Source: CAYUPI01 sp964446585
GTDB taxonomy: Bacteria > Verrucomicrobiota > Verrucomicrobiia > Limisphaerales > UBA8199
DNA length: 64,000 bases
Direction: 5' to 3'
Assembly (NCBI GenBank): GCA_964446585.1
Contig: CAYUPI010000011.1
Location: 1-64,000 of the forward strand
Shown here: positions 8,923-18,061 of the stretch, piece after piece
Layout of the letters: each line of letters opens with the position of its first letter
How positions within the stretch are numbered: the stretch's first letter is position 1
The notes under the pieces: model-generated
Databases searched by the model: none
The model's input: the letters and a program-made list of their open reading frames with translations, nothing else
What the model was told of the DNA's origin: nothing
Translations under genes and position numbers: made by a program

Positions 8923-10173
8923 ATGGCCTTTACCGCAACCAAAGACCTGACCCTCCCAGCGACGGTGACCGGTTCCTGGCCGCGCCCGCGCTGGTACAAC
9001 ATGAACACCTGGGGCCGGCCACTGGACACGGCCATGATGGATCCCTGGTTCCGCGAACAATTCGCCGACGCCCATGCCGTTGTCGTCTCCGACCAGGCCC
9101 GCACCGGTCTCGACATTGTCACCACCGGCGATTACCACCTGGACGAGGACGTCGCCGGTCGTTCCTGGCATCACTACATGCTGCAACGCTGGAAAGGCTT
9201 CGAGCACGAGGAACTGCAAACGGCGAAAACCCGCTCACCATTGCTTTCGTACCCCGTCGGGACGATGCTCGACTCGATTTACAAGACCTGGCGCTGGCCG
9301 CGCGTGGTTGGCAAAGTCGAGCACGATCCGAAGAATCCGCTAGAATATGCCAAGATTTGGCGCATCGCCCAGCAAGCCGCCGCTTCTTCGGGTAAGCCGG
9401 TGAAATTCGGCACCTGCTCGGCCCAGGTGCTGGCCTTCTTCCTCGACAGTCACACGCCGCATTACTCGCTTGAGGATAAGAAGCAACTCATTTGGGACAT
9501 GGCCGAGGCGAACAACCGCGAATTGCGCCAACTGGCCGCTTCCGGTTGCCAGGTCATCCAGGTTGAGGAACCGACGCTGCACTTTATGGCCCGCTACAAC
9601 CCCGAGCAAAAGGAGTTCATCAATTTTCTGGTGGATGCATTCAATCGCGAGGTGGAAGGGTTGGAAAACGTCGAAGTGTGGATCCACACCTGCTGGGGCA
9701 ATCCTAATATGCAGAAGGTGTTCACCGACGAGTCGTACGCAAACTCGATTGAGATTTATCTTGAACGACTAAAGGGCGATGTCTGGACGATCGAAGCAAC
9801 GGAGAACAACTTTAAGGAGCTGCCGCTGTTCAAACCCTTCAAGAACCGGCTGAAAAAGAAAATCGCCGTCGGGGTGATCAGCCATCGGACGCTGCAAGCA
9901 GATTTTCCTGATGTTGTCGCCGAGCGCACTCGCCGCTGCCTTGAATTCATTCCTGCAGACAAATTGATTCTTTCAACGGACTGCGGTTTTGGCCGGCAGG
10001 GTTTCAACCGACATCTCGCCTTTTTCAAGACCACGGCGATTCCAATGGCCCGGAATATCATCTTGAAGGAATTAGGCCTGCCCGAACGCTACATCCCGGC
10101 GGCCGATGAAAAGCTGGCGTGGGACCAACTCCCGGATGACGAGCCGTTCACGCACCTTAAACCCCTCCGGTAG
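8923..10173 (+). CDS. MetE-like cobalamin-independent methionine synthase family protein, copy 1
   Basis: 416 residues, about half the length of classical MetE: only the C-terminal catalytic (UROD/MetE-like TIM barrel) half is present. Zinc-ligand candidates are visible: H255 and C257 in HTCWGN, C354 in STDCGFG, with E291/E294 between them. GSWPRP near the N-terminus and QVEEP are also typical of the family. Expected chemistry is methyl or alkyl transfer to a thiol such as homocysteine. The methyl donor cannot be deduced; short MetE-like proteins can use methylcobamide-dependent partners, and the CoM transferases are relatives. A near-identical paralogue starts 36 bases downstream. Confidence 0.85.
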   Translation: MAFTATKDLTLPATVTGSWPRPRWYNMNTWGRPLDTAMMDPWFREQFADAHAVVVSDQARTGLDIVTTGDYHLDEDVAGRSWHHYMLQRWKGFEHEELQTAKTRSPLLSYPVGTMLDSIYKTWRWPRVVGKVEHDPKNPLEYAKIWRIAQQAAASSGKPVKFGTCSAQVLAFFLDSHTPHYSLEDKKQLIWDMAEANNRELRQLAASGCQVIQVEEPTLHFMARYNPEQKEFINFLVDAFNREVEGLENVEVWIHTCWGNPNMQKVFTDESYANSIEIYLERLKGDVWTIEATENNFKELPLFKPFKNRLKKKIAVGVISHRTLQADFPDVVAERTRRCLEFIPADKLILSTDCGFGRQGFNRHLAFFKTTAIPMARNIILKELGLPERYIPAADEKLAWDQLPDDEPFTHLKPLR

Positions 10174-10209
10174 CCACCCCCTTACTGCAAATCCAAGCTC
10201 GCGAATCCT

Positions 10210-11460
10210 ATGGCCTTCACTGCTACCAAAGACTTGATGCTTCCGGCCACGGTGACCGGCTCCTGGCCGCGCCCGCGCTGGTATAATATGAACACCTGGG
10301 GCCGGCCTCTGGACACCGCCATGATGGATCCCTGGTTTCGCGAGCAGTTCACCGATGCGCACGCCACTGTTGTCTCGGAGCAGGCCCGCGCGGGATTGGA
10401 TATCGTCACGACGGGCGATTATCATTTGGATGAGGATGTCGCCGGACGGTCCTGGCATCATTACATGCTGCAGCGCTGGAAGGGATTCGAGCACGAGGAA
10501 TTGCAGCCCAAGAGCACCTCTACCCGCCACCTGTTGTACCCACCCGGGACCATGCTCGATTCGATCTACAAGACCTGGCGCTGGCCGCGCGTCGTCGGCA
10601 AAATCGAGCACGACCCGAAGAATCCTCTGGAGTACGCCAAAATATGGCGCATTGCTCAGCAAGCCGCTGTCGCCTCAGGCAAGCCGGTCAAATTCGGCAC
10701 CTGCTCGGCCCAGGTGCTCTCTTATTTCCTCGACAGCCACACGCCGCACTACCCGCTCGACGACAAGAAGCAACTCATCTGGGACATGGCTACAGCGATG
10801 AACAAGGAACTGCGCCAGCTCGCGGCTTCGGGTTGCAAGGTCATCCAGGTCGAGGAGCCGACTTTTCACTTCACGGCGCATTATTACCCCGAGCAAAAAG
10901 AGTTTCTTAATTTCCTGGTGGATGCTTTCAACCACGAAGTCGAGGGGCTGGACGATGTCGAAGTCTGGATTCACACCTGCTGGGGCAATCCTAATATGCA
11001 GAAGGTGTTCACTGACGAGTCGTACGCAAACTCGATTGAGATTTATCTCGACCGGCTCAAGGGCGATGTCTGGACGATCGAGGCAACGGAGAACAACTTT
11101 AAGGAGTTGCCGCTGTTCAAATCATTCAAGGACCGATTGAAAAAGAAAATCGCCGTCGGCGTGATCAGCCATCGCACGCTGCAGGCCGATTTTCCCGATG
11201 TGGTGGCACAGCGCATCCGCCGCTGTCTGGAGTATATTCCCGCGGACAAGGTAATTCTTTCAACCGACTGCGGATTTGGCCGGCAGGGTTTCAACCGACA
11301 TCTCGCCTTTTTCAAGACCACGGCGATCCCGATGGCGCGGAATATCATCTTGAAGGAGCTAGGCCTGCCCGAGCGTTATGTCCCGGCGGCGGATGAAAAG
11401 CTCGCTTGGGACCAATTGCCGGATGACGAACCCCTCACTCATCTCAGGCCGTCGCGGTGA
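10210..11460 (+). CDS. MetE-like cobalamin-independent methionine synthase family protein, copy 2
   Basis: 416 residues, same length as copy 1 and very similar throughout. Differences cluster around residues 100-112 (KTRSPLLSY against KSTSTRHLLY) and in scattered conservative changes. The zinc-ligand motifs HTCWGN and STDCGFG are kept, so both copies look functional. The DNA from the HTCWGN codons onward is closer between copies than the rest. The two genes are probably co-transcribed, given the 36-bp gap and no terminator. Function as for copy 1: a thiol methyl/alkyl transferase of the MetE C-terminal family, substrate unknown. Confidence 0.85.
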   Translation: MAFTATKDLMLPATVTGSWPRPRWYNMNTWGRPLDTAMMDPWFREQFTDAHATVVSEQARAGLDIVTTGDYHLDEDVAGRSWHHYMLQRWKGFEHEELQPKSTSTRHLLYPPGTMLDSIYKTWRWPRVVGKIEHDPKNPLEYAKIWRIAQQAAVASGKPVKFGTCSAQVLSYFLDSHTPHYPLDDKKQLIWDMATAMNKELRQLAASGCKVIQVEEPTFHFTAHYYPEQKEFLNFLVDAFNHEVEGLDDVEVWIHTCWGNPNMQKVFTDESYANSIEIYLDRLKGDVWTIEATENNFKELPLFKSFKDRLKKKIAVGVISHRTLQADFPDVVAQRIRRCLEYIPADKVILSTDCGFGRQGFNRHLAFFKTTAIPMARNIILKELGLPERYVPAADEKLAWDQLPDDEPLTHLRPSR

Positions 11461-11462
11461 GC

Positions 11463-11609
11463 GAGTCCTCTGCCCCTCACCCCTACCCTCTCCCCAAGGG
11501 AGAGGGAGGACCTTTTGCCGCGCTTGCAAGTACTCGACGCTCGAAACATGAGCACTCACTGGGGGTGATGCTCCCTCTCCCCGAGGGAGAGGGTTGGGCT
11601 GAGGGGGAA
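11463..11609. repeat. Inverted repeat pair of the CCCTCTCC type
   Basis: Left arm around 11470-11505 (CCCTCTCCCCAAGGGAGAGG) and right arm around 11570-11600 (CCCTCTCCCCGAGGGAGAGG), each itself palindromic. This dispersed repeat type is common in many bacterial genomes. It fills the apparent 5' extension of the next ORF. A half-copy is at about 52900-52937. Confidence 0.7.
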
Positions 11610-12413
11610 GTGACTATCCGAGATGAGTGTCATAAGGGAAAGGATTGGCGCGCAAGAGGCTTCACCTTGGTCGAACTGCTGGTCGTCATCGCCATCATCG
11701 CTCTGCTCGCGGCGCTGCTGCTGCCTGTCCTGGGAAAGTCCAAAGACCAGGCGCAGGCGATCACCTGCGCCGGGAACATCAAACAGCTTTCGGTGGCCTG
11801 GCTCCTGTATGCCGACGATAACAACGACTTGCTGGTCAATAATCACGGCGTGCCTGAAACGCTGGCCCGCCGCCAAACCTGGGCCAACAACGTCGAGGAC
11901 TGGGAGAGCAGCGACGATAATACCAACCTGATTTTTCTGAGTGACTCGAAGCTCGGCCCGTTCGCCGCACACGCGACGAAGATTTACAAATGCCCGGCCG
12001 ACCGCGTGCCCGCGCCCAACGGCGACCATGTTCGCAGCATGTCCATGAACGCCATGGTGGGCAATCCCGGCGAACTGACGAACCAGTTCAACCCCGCGTA
12101 CGTCCAGTTCTACAAAACCGCGGAGGTCTCGAAACCAGCGGGCACTTTTGTTTTCCTCGATGAACAGGCCGACACAATTAACGACGGTTTTTTCGTGAAT
12201 CGGCTTGAGGAAGGCATGTGGGGCAACCTCCCGGGCTCCTACCATCGTGGCGCGGTCAATCTTTCATTCGCGGACGGCCATGTGGAATCCCATCACTGGG
12301 TGGTGCCGGCTACGATTCGCCCAGTGAGCGGCGCCCGAATTGACAAACTCCCCGCCAATCCACGCACCGATTTCGAGTGGCTAAAGGCCCGTACCAGCAT
12401 CAAGAAACCGTAG
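11610..12413 (+). CDS. Prepilin-like protein with N-terminal methylation motif and H-x9-DG tail
   Basis: The open frame starts at 11457, but its first 51 codons read through a dispersed repeat (PHPYPLPKGEG...), so a GTG start at 11610 behind GAGGGGG is preferred; 267 residues. It carries a type IV prepilin / type II pseudopilin signal: RARGFTLVELLVVIAIIALLAALLLPVL, cleaved after Gly before FTLVE. The C-terminal part has HRGAVNLSFADGH, the H-x9-DG motif that defines a large prepilin-like family of Planctomycetes and Verrucomicrobia. Role: a membrane-anchored pseudopilin-like envelope protein of unknown job. No pilus genes lie nearby. Confidence 0.88.
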   Translation: MTIRDECHKGKDWRARGFTLVELLVVIAIIALLAALLLPVLGKSKDQAQAITCAGNIKQLSVAWLLYADDNNDLLVNNHGVPETLARRQTWANNVEDWESSDDNTNLIFLSDSKLGPFAAHATKIYKCPADRVPAPNGDHVRSMSMNAMVGNPGELTNQFNPAYVQFYKTAEVSKPAGTFVFLDEQADTINDGFFVNRLEEGMWGNLPGSYHRGAVNLSFADGHVESHHWVVPATIRPVSGARIDKLPANPRTDFEWLKARTSIKKP

Positions 12414-12434
12414 CCCTGGCGGTTGATATCACCG

Positions 12435-12549
12435 GCGGAGTGCGCCCATCCCTGGGCGCAGCAATTCTCGTGGAACTCTGCGCATTGAGATTCTTGGAGT
12501 GCTGTAACAGGTTGTGCGTACCTGCACCCGGGGACGGGCGCACTCCGGC
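12435..12549. repeat. Palindromic repeat, family P (copy 1)
   Basis: Arms of ~26 bases (12435-12462, GGAGTGCGCCCATCCCTGGG; 12523-12548, CCCGGGGACGGGCGCACTCC) flank a ~60-base loop. Two better copies are at 14543-14654 and 46158-46268. Arms are conserved and the loop is variable. Confidence 0.75.
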
Positions 12550-12587
12550 AGCGTCCGGCCCGCTCTTATCGACACTCGTGGAAGGGT

Positions 12588-12767
12588 TCATGCCAGGAGC
12601 AGGCTAAGCCCCAGCACGAGCGAGGCGGCCACTGCCAGGACCGTCCACGCCCGGTTCTCCAGGCGTTGGGCGTGGTGCATTTCTCGTATCAATTCATTGG
12701 GCGACAAGACCTTGTTTTGAACCCGCGGTCCGCCGCACGAACGATCAAAGGTTTTCATAGATTCCAT
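12588..12767 (-). CDS. Small single-span membrane protein, unknown
   Basis: 59 residues, MESMKTFDRSCGG... ending in a hydrophobic segment (TVLAVAASLVLGLSLLLA) at the C-terminus. A charged helical stretch, NELIREMHHAQRLENRAW, precedes the membrane part, the layout of a tail-anchored protein. No clear ribosome-binding site is visible, and an in-frame second ATG (codon 4) could serve. Its neighbours give no functional clue. Confidence 0.5.
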   Translation of the reverse strand: MESMKTFDRSCGGPRVQNKVLSPNELIREMHHAQRLENRAWTVLAVAASLVLGLSLLLA

Positions 12768-12932
12768 TTCTGTTCTCAGCTTGTTTGTTCGATCAGTCTT
12801 CTTCCCGTTATATAATGTCAGTACGCAATTGGAGGCTGGATCTTGCGCGTCCGCAGAAAAAAATTTTGGTCACCACGCGGCGCCTGCACCGGTCGACTGG
12901 CAGAAGATGTAACCGCTTTTTTGCGTGCCGGG

Positions 12933-14450
12933 CTATTTCGAGGCTGCGCCGAATTCACGTACCGCCTGGCCGCCAGCCGCCAGGTTGGCCAGGCGCATTT
13001 CGGAGTATTTGCGCGAGAAGATGAGGCCGTCGGCGCCGGCTTTGAGCGCGGCGGTCGTCGCCGCGCGAACGTCCTTCGGCGAAGTCTTCTTTTCCTCTGA
13101 CCCGGTCGGGATATCTACGTCGATGCCGGGGTAGATGCGGCACTTGGAGCTGGTGTGAGCAACGTCCATCAGCGCGCGCCGGGTCTCGCGATAGACGTAA
13201 TCCGCTGAGAGGCCCTTGGTCGCCAGGCTCTCAAGCGGTGGTTCAGCGGGGTAATCGAGCCATTCGTTGTGCAGGCGTACCAGTTCCTCGCGCGGCACGT
13301 CCTTGAAAATCGTAGAGCTGACGTTCCGAATATACTCCGTGTAGCGCGGGCCGCCGCAGTTGTTGTACATCACGACTTTGAGGAAGTCCGCCGTCTTAGC
13401 CAGTTCCGCGTAATTCTGTTCTGCGCGGAAAAAAGGACTAAATGAATTCGCGTGCCAAATGTGAAAACCGACGTGAACTGTCGGTTTCGCCTTCTTTGCC
13501 GCAGCGTAGATGTCGGAGCACACGGCATGTTTACTGTCGGTCCAGAGTTTTTCCCACGCCAGAAGCTCCGGATAGTCCAGCAGCAGGCGCCAGAATTCCA
13601 CGAAGTAGCCGTCTGTCGGCCGCTCATTGGAGTGCGCCGCGCGGACGAATTGATCGAGGCGCTCGAATCCCTGCTTCGCCCGTTGGAAATCGATCCCGCG
13701 CTCCTTCGCTGCCTTCTGATGAAACTCGCAGAAACAAGTGACGCGCGCGGAGTCAGCCCGGCCGCCGTGCCTTGCGCCGATCGCATTGTGCAAGGGACCC
13801 TGGCGTTCCGAGCCCCACATCACACCGTCAATGTCGTAGGATTGGCAGTAATCCTCCGTCAGCCCGATTAGGAAGTTGCGGTAATCGGGATGCAGAGGGC
13901 AAAGCGTTCCCGCCGGCCGACCTTGCCAGTCCCGCTCCTGCAGATTGGCCACGCCCGGAATATCGACGCTGAAGACATCCTCGTACCAGCAAAAGACTTT
14001 CATGCCCCGGCGATGCGCTTTGGGCAGCACCTCCTCCAGAATGTCCAGGTCGCCGTGGTCGGGCGCCCGGGTCTGCTTGAGGGCAGTGTTCGCATAAAAC
14101 TTTGGATGAGGCATGGCGAAATTGCCGCCGTGAAAATTCAGGTCATACTCCTGTCTGCCGTGGTCGGGCAGCGGTTGACCGGGGACCTGCCGGCCGGCGA
14201 TGCCACGCCCATAAGTGAAAGTCGCAAGGAAGATGGTGTTGACTGCGCCGCGCTGCTGGAAAATATCGAGCACCCCTTCTGTTCCTTCATCGATAAACGA
14301 GACGGCGCCGGCCTGGATACCAATCATTTTGGCGTGCGCGGTGGCGGCGTCTGCAGCGGCGACGCCTGTTGGCGCGAGCGCTGCCGCCGTGGCGGCAAGA
14401 GCGCTCGCTTTCAGGAATTCGCGGCGGTTGAAGTCGTTGGGGTGACTCAT
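12933..14450 (-). CDS. Tat-exported TIM-barrel hydrolase-like protein (family 10-like glycosidase type)
   Basis: 505 residues from the ATG at 14450 (MSHPNDFNRREFLKASALAA). The open frame continues to 14567, but that extension overlaps palindromic repeat copy 2. RREFLKA followed by a hydrophobic stretch is a twin-arginine signal, so the protein is exported folded. The body (GVLDIFQQRGAVNTIF, RRGMKVFCWYED, DIDGVMWGSERQGP, HVGFHIWHANSFSPF, DFLKVVMYNN, GADGLIFSRKYSEM) reads like a TIM barrel of the type found in putative glycoside-hydrolase-like proteins, with acidic residues at strand ends. Substrate unknown. It is divergent from the MFS transporter, which suggests linked uptake and breakdown of a sugar acid or similar compound. 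Confidence 0.75.
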   Translation of the reverse strand: MSHPNDFNRREFLKASALAATAAALAPTGVAAADAATAHAKMIGIQAGAVSFIDEGTEGVLDIFQQRGAVNTIFLATFTYGRGIAGRQVPGQPLPDHGRQEYDLNFHGGNFAMPHPKFYANTALKQTRAPDHGDLDILEEVLPKAHRRGMKVFCWYEDVFSVDIPGVANLQERDWQGRPAGTLCPLHPDYRNFLIGLTEDYCQSYDIDGVMWGSERQGPLHNAIGARHGGRADSARVTCFCEFHQKAAKERGIDFQRAKQGFERLDQFVRAAHSNERPTDGYFVEFWRLLLDYPELLAWEKLWTDSKHAVCSDIYAAAKKAKPTVHVGFHIWHANSFSPFFRAEQNYAELAKTADFLKVVMYNNCGGPRYTEYIRNVSSTIFKDVPREELVRLHNEWLDYPAEPPLESLATKGLSADYVYRETRRALMDVAHTSSKCRIYPGIDVDIPTGSEEKKTSPKDVRAATTAALKAGADGLIFSRKYSEMRLANLAAGGQAVREFGAASK

Positions 14451-14542
14451 GCGGAGATATTGGGTGCGGGAAGACAAACAGGCGAGTCGAAAGCAAGTAA
14501 CCTCAGCGGAGAACGACTGACCTCGGCGCGGCAAGTCGTGTA

Positions 14543-14654
14543 TGGGAGTGTGCCCGTCCCCGGGCACAGCAATGTCCGTACGGGCAAGCCGCTCGGATTA
14601 TCCCTGTCTGAGAGTTCATAGGGTGTCGCTGTGCCCGGGGACGGGCACACTCCT
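14543..14654. repeat. Palindromic repeat, family P (copy 2)
   Basis: Arms 14543-14570 (GGGAGTGTGCCCGTCCCC) and 14628-14654 (GGGGACGGGCACACTCC), with a ~57-base loop. It sits in the intergenic region between two divergent genes. Confidence 0.85.
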
Positions 14655-14718
14655 TTATCCACTGCTACCAAAGCGGGTTCTCATTGCGCCGTGCCAGCGC
14701 GAGCGGTACGCTTTGGGC

Positions 14719-16074
14719 ATGCCGGCCCCAACGTCTGAGACGCCTTCCGCAGCTCAGCCGGGGCCGAGCTCCGGCCTGCGTCCGACCCATGCGAGGTATT
14801 GGATTATCGTGTTCGCCATCTCGCTGGCGGTTATTACGTACATTGACCGAGTCTGCATCTCGAAGGCTGCACCGTTGATTCAGCGCGACCTGGGCCTGAC
14901 CAAGGAACAAATGGGCTACGCCTTTGGCGCGTTTGGCTGGGCTTATGCCCTGTTTGAAATCCCCGGCGGCTGGTTGGGTGACAAGATCGGCCCGCGCAAA
15001 GTGCTGATGCGGGTCGTGCTCATGTGGTCGGCGTTTACCGCGGCGACCGGCTGGGTGTGGAATGCCGTTTCGCTGATGTTCTGCCGGTTCTTCTTCGGCA
15101 TGGGCGAAGCGGGTTGTTTCCCGAACTTGACGAAAGCGTTCACCATCTGGCTCCCGTCCGCGGAACGAGTGCGCGCCCAGGGCATGATGTGGTTGAGCGC
15201 GCGGTGGGGCGGGGCGTTCACACCGTTACTGGTCGCGTGGGTCATTTCGCTGGTGTCGTGGCGTTGGGCGTTCGTGGTCTTTGGCAGCATCGGAGTGGTT
15301 TGGGCAATATTCTTTTACGCCTGGTTTCGGGACACCCCGCTCACCCATCCGCGTGTGAACGCCGGCGAACTCGAACTGCTGGAAGAGGCGCAAAAGAATG
15401 CCGTGAAGCACGGGCCGGTTCCCTGGGGCAAATTTGTGGCGAGCCGCACGGTCTGGTTGCTGTGGGCCCAGTATTTTTTCCTGTCGTATGGCTGGTATTT
15501 TTACATCACGTGGATGCCGACTTACCTGAACGAGTCCTTTCCCCACCTCGGCGAAATGCAGCGAACGCTGCTGAATTGCATACCACTATTTTTCGGCGGG
15601 CTCGGCTCGATTTTTTGCGGGCTCATTTCCTATCCATTGGCTCGGTGGTTGGAAAGCGTCGCGTGGGCCCGGCGCTGGTGCGGGTTCGTTGGCCTTCTGG
15701 GGGCGGCGGTGATGCTGGTGACTTCGATGCAATTTAAGAACCCGCTGCTGGCGGTGCTGTCGGTTGGCCTGGCCAGCTTCGGCAATGACCTGGCCATGCC
15801 CGGCTCGTGGGGCGCCTGCATGGACGTGGGCGGTCGCTGCGCCGGCTCGCTTTCCGGAAGCATGAACATGATGGGCAATGCCGGTGGCGCCCTGGCGCCT
15901 ATGGTCGTCCCGTTCGTCCTGAAAGCCACCGATGGCAACTGGAACGCCAATTTCTGGATGTTTGCCGCTGCTTATGTCATCGCCGGGCTTTGCTGGCTGT
16001 TTATCGACCCCGTCACGCCGCTGGAGGAACAAGCTGTGCAGCATTCTTCAGGTTTGAAATCAGCGGCGCTCTGA
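14719..16074 (+). CDS. MFS transporter, anion:cation symporter (ACS) type
   Basis: 451 residues from the ATG at 14719 (MPAPTSETPS); the open frame upstream reads through palindromic repeat copy 2. About twelve hydrophobic segments. The first (YWIIVFAISLAVITYIDRVCIS) has the YIDR motif typical of hexuronate/glucarate/phthalate permeases of the ACS family. GWLGDKIGPRKVLM is the cytoplasmic loop 2-3 signature of the superfamily. Likely substrate is an organic or sugar acid taken up with protons, inferred from family only. It is divergent from the Tat-exported hydrolase-like gene. Confidence 0.85.
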   Translation: MPAPTSETPSAAQPGPSSGLRPTHARYWIIVFAISLAVITYIDRVCISKAAPLIQRDLGLTKEQMGYAFGAFGWAYALFEIPGGWLGDKIGPRKVLMRVVLMWSAFTAATGWVWNAVSLMFCRFFFGMGEAGCFPNLTKAFTIWLPSAERVRAQGMMWLSARWGGAFTPLLVAWVISLVSWRWAFVVFGSIGVVWAIFFYAWFRDTPLTHPRVNAGELELLEEAQKNAVKHGPVPWGKFVASRTVWLLWAQYFFLSYGWYFYITWMPTYLNESFPHLGEMQRTLLNCIPLFFGGLGSIFCGLISYPLARWLESVAWARRWCGFVGLLGAAVMLVTSMQFKNPLLAVLSVGLASFGNDLAMPGSWGACMDVGGRCAGSLSGSMNMMGNAGGALAPMVVPFVLKATDGNWNANFWMFAAAYVIAGLCWLFIDPVTPLEEQAVQHSSGLKSAAL

Positions 16075-16099
16075 CGAGAAGGCGCTACAGACCGGAGAG

Positions 16100-17026
16100 T
16101 CAGCGATCCTCCGCCTCGAACGTGGCTACCAACGGTCGATGGTCGGAAGCGATTCCCCAGTCCGGCGTCGCCAACACGTAACTTTCGTTGGTGACCCATT
16201 CACGCGCCATGCCGGGGCTGAGCAGAATGTAGTCAATGCGGCTGTAACTGTCTTCTACGCCGTAATAATGCGTCCAGGTGATCTTGCGTGACTCTGAGGC
16301 TGAGTGAGCAGCAGGGCTTTGGTCGCCGTTGCGCTCGGCGGGGCGAGTGTCCACCAGCTTGTGCCGGCCGCGGCCAATGACCGCCTTGGTGGAAGCGGAA
16401 TCTTTCGAGTCGTTGAAATCCCCCAGCACAACCAGGTTGACATTTGGATCGGCGGCAAAACAGGCCTCGATTTCTTCGCGAAGCAGCTTGGCTTCTTCGA
16501 GCCGCAGCTCGGCCTCCTCCGCCTGCGGCACTGGACGCTTGGATTTGAGGTGCGCAGTCAACAGGGTAAAAGAATAGCCGGGGTTGACGCGCACATCGAC
16601 CTCGCCAAACCCGCGGCTGACGCGGAAGCGGCGGCCGCCCAGCAGAAAATTGTCGTTAGTGCGTGGTCGTCGGGCGCTGAAGGGAAACCTGCTCAGAATC
16701 GCCAAGTGCACATTGGTATCGGAGCCGGAGACATGCTCCCAGTAGGGCAAATCAAGGCCTCCCGCCTTCAGTGAGGTCTGCAGTTCTTCGAGCGCGCTCA
16801 AGCTTCCTATTTCCTGGAGCGCGATGACATCCGGTTTCAGCGCAAGGATACTTTGGCTTATTTTGGCCCTGGCCTCAGCGGACTTTGCAGCGCGGGTCCG
16901 AGTGGGTTCATCAAGATAATTCTCCAGATTGTAAGTGGCCACCCGGAAGTTTTCCCCACGCGCCGACAGCAAACCGCCGATAGCAAAAGCGATCACCAGT
17001 CGCCGCCAGTCTAAACGCGCATGCAT
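16100..17026 (-). CDS. Exported endonuclease/exonuclease/phosphatase (EEP) family protein
   Basis: 308 residues from the ATG at 17026 (MHARLDWRRLVIAFAIGGLLSARG), which gives a signal peptide; the longer frame to 17101 adds an unlikely leader. EEP fold motifs in order: VATYNLENY, VIALQEIG (metal-binding Glu), LTAHLKS, VVLGDFNDS (catalytic Asp/Asn), SRIDYILLS and SDHRPLVATF (terminal Asp-His pair). All catalytic residues are present. Probably an extracytoplasmic Mg-dependent phosphodiesterase or nuclease. The 94-base gap to folE2 on the other strand must hold both promoters. Confidence 0.85.
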   Translation of the reverse strand: MHARLDWRRLVIAFAIGGLLSARGENFRVATYNLENYLDEPTRTRAAKSAEARAKISQSILALKPDVIALQEIGSLSALEELQTSLKAGGLDLPYWEHVSGSDTNVHLAILSRFPFSARRPRTNDNFLLGGRRFRVSRGFGEVDVRVNPGYSFTLLTAHLKSKRPVPQAEEAELRLEEAKLLREEIEACFAADPNVNLVVLGDFNDSKDSASTKAVIGRGRHKLVDTRPAERNGDQSPAAHSASESRKITWTHYYGVEDSYSRIDYILLSPGMAREWVTNESYVLATPDWGIASDHRPLVATFEAEDR

Positions 17027-17119
17027 TGTGCCGTCATAAGGCGACAGGCGATGTCTGTCAATCGTTCCTCTCCCAGGCGGTGGCGTTGCAATTTCACCCA
17101 AGGCAGTTACCTTTCCCCT

Positions 17120-17944
17120 ATGTTCAAACCCAGTGGAAACGGTTTAATGCGCGCGGTTCGCCGGTCCGCGGCCAAATTGCACGATAAACAAAGCGAGCGC
17201 GACCACCGCGAACTGCCGATCGATAAAGTCGGCGTGCGCAACCTGCGCTTCCCGATTCAGGTCCGGGACAAGGCCCGCGCGGTGCAGAATACAGTCGCCA
17301 CCATCGGCATGTTTGTGGATTTGCCCAAGGAATTCAAAGGAACGCACATGAGCCGGTTCATCGAAGTGCTCAATGCCCACGGCGATACCGTCCACGTGGA
17401 GAACATCACCGACATTCTGCATGCGCTGCAGTCGAAGTTTCAGGCCGGGACGTCGCACCTGGAGCTCGAGTTTCCGTATTTCATGGTCAAGACGGCGCCG
17501 GTTTCGGGAATGGAGAGCATGATGGATTACGTGGCCCGGTTTGACGCGACCGCCCGGCAAAAGGCCATTGATTTCGTGCTCACAGTGCAGGCGAAGGTGA
17601 CAACGCTTTGCCCTTGTTCCAAGGCCATTGCCGCATACGGCGCGCACAATCAGCGCGGAGTCGTGACGGTGCAGATCCGATCGCGCAAAGCGGTTTGGAT
17701 CGAGGACCTGATCGAGATCATCGAGAGCTCAGCCAGCTCGGAACTCTATGCCTTGTTGAAACGGCAGGACGAAAAGGCCGTCACCGAGCGGGCTTACGAA
17801 AACCCGGTCTTCGTCGAGGATCTGGTGCGCAACGTGGCCCTGAAACTCAATGCGCACCCGGACGTGACCTGGTACAAGGTCGAAGCCGAAAACCTGGAGA
17901 GCATCCATAACCACAACGCCTACGCGTGCATCGAAAAAAAGTGA
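17120..17944 (+). CDS. folE2: GTP cyclohydrolase I type IB (FolE2)
   Basis: 274 residues from the ATG at 17120. It matches the FolE2/MptA family across its length: DHRELPIDKVGVRNLRFPI, a central HVENI, TTLCPCSKAIAAYGAHNQRG with the active-site Cys in CPCSK, and a C-terminal ESIHNHNAYA. It catalyses the first step of folate synthesis, GTP to dihydroneopterin triphosphate. Type IB enzymes work with metals other than zinc and are often made when zinc is scarce. That fits the downstream neighbours: cysteine-poor L33 and DksA-like proteins, a ZIP transporter and a Fur-family regulator. Confidence 0.93.
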   Translation: MFKPSGNGLMRAVRRSAAKLHDKQSERDHRELPIDKVGVRNLRFPIQVRDKARAVQNTVATIGMFVDLPKEFKGTHMSRFIEVLNAHGDTVHVENITDILHALQSKFQAGTSHLELEFPYFMVKTAPVSGMESMMDYVARFDATARQKAIDFVLTVQAKVTTLCPCSKAIAAYGAHNQRGVVTVQIRSRKAVWIEDLIEIIESSASSELYALLKRQDEKAVTERAYENPVFVEDLVRNVALKLNAHPDVTWYKVEAENLESIHNHNAYACIEKK

Positions 17945-18061
17945 AAAAAGTTATGGCGTATTTTTTTTCCTTTGTTACATTCCCGCGCCCTCAAATGGCC
18001 CGGCTTAATACCGGGAGAGGTAAAAAGATTTGAAGTGAGAGAACATCGGGCATTTTAGTTT

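Noticed and set aside
11457..11609. The 51-codon extension of the prepilin-like ORF
   Set aside because: It is read from a dispersed CCCTCTCC repeat and would place the prepilin signal far from the N-terminus.
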